DNA of 12,788 bases from Planctomycetota bacterium. Its GTDB lineage: Bacteria > Planctomycetota > Planctomycetia > Gemmatales > Gemmataceae. The DNA is taken from positions 1 through 12,788 of the forward strand of contig JACQFG010000068.1 of the NCBI GenBank assembly GCA_016200155.1, written 5' to 3'. The position numbers and the translations under genes are program-made. Below, one piece after another: positions 12,777-12,788 of this stretch. Numbering within the stretch: position 1 is the first letter of the stretch; each line of letters starts with the position of its first letter. Under the pieces are notes generated by a model. The model worked only from the letters and a program-made list of their open reading frames with translations, had not been told where the DNA came from and ran no database searches.

Positions 12777-12788
12777 CGTTTAGCGCCC
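12777..12788 (-). repeat. possible family D copy 3, cut by the window edge
   Basis: CGTTTAGCGC at 12777-12786 is identical to the start of copy 2 (11943-11952) and lies at a similar distance from a start codon, nine bases upstream of the recO ATG. Only ten bases match, so this is suggestive only. Confidence 0.4.

Overview
The window is a stretch of bacterial chromosome, GC-rich and densely coded, made mostly of housekeeping genes. The best fit for the host is a planctomycete, possibly of the Pirellulales. This is inferred from the style of the LptE and BamD lipoproteins, the small envelope lipoprotein, the tRNA without an encoded CCA end, and above all the many dispersed palindromic repeats. 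No marker gene here proves it.

Layout. The left part reads on the + strand: the 3' end of a tRNA-Pro(GGG) gene with its terminator (1-103), a secreted alpha/beta-hydrolase (192-2243), an RlmL-type THUMP rRNA methyltransferase (2426-3541), glgC (3770-5005) and a one-pass membrane protein of unknown function (5084-5614). The right part reads on the - strand, in transcription order: recO (12767-12027), bamD (11926-10682), lptE (10524-9922), folP (9863-9024), proA (8869-7610), a membrane-anchored HEAT-repeat protein (7559-5970) and a 65-residue lipoprotein (5792-5595). The two blocks converge, and their last genes overlap tail to tail at 5595-5614. No gene-free stretch exceeds 300 bases; the longest gap is 228 bases.

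How the genes relate. recO, bamD, lptE, folP, proA and the HEAT gene all point the same way with gaps of 50-157 bases, so a long operon is possible but not shown. BamD (outer-membrane protein insertion) and LptE (lipopolysaccharide export) form an envelope-biogenesis pair. RecO is DNA repair, FolP folate synthesis, ProA proline synthesis and GlgC glycogen precursor synthesis.

The remarkable layer is between the genes. Every gap between neighbouring genes after the first hydrolase gene holds a palindromic or repeat-like element. I count about eight unlike families, several with near-perfect arms of 24-53 bases. Some lie right against coding sequence: one fills the bamD-lptE gap almost exactly, and a repeat arm carries the apparent Shine-Dalgarno of the HEAT gene. 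I found no phage, CRISPR array, intact insertion sequence or clear defence or biosynthetic system. The repeat content is the only candidate for something unusual.
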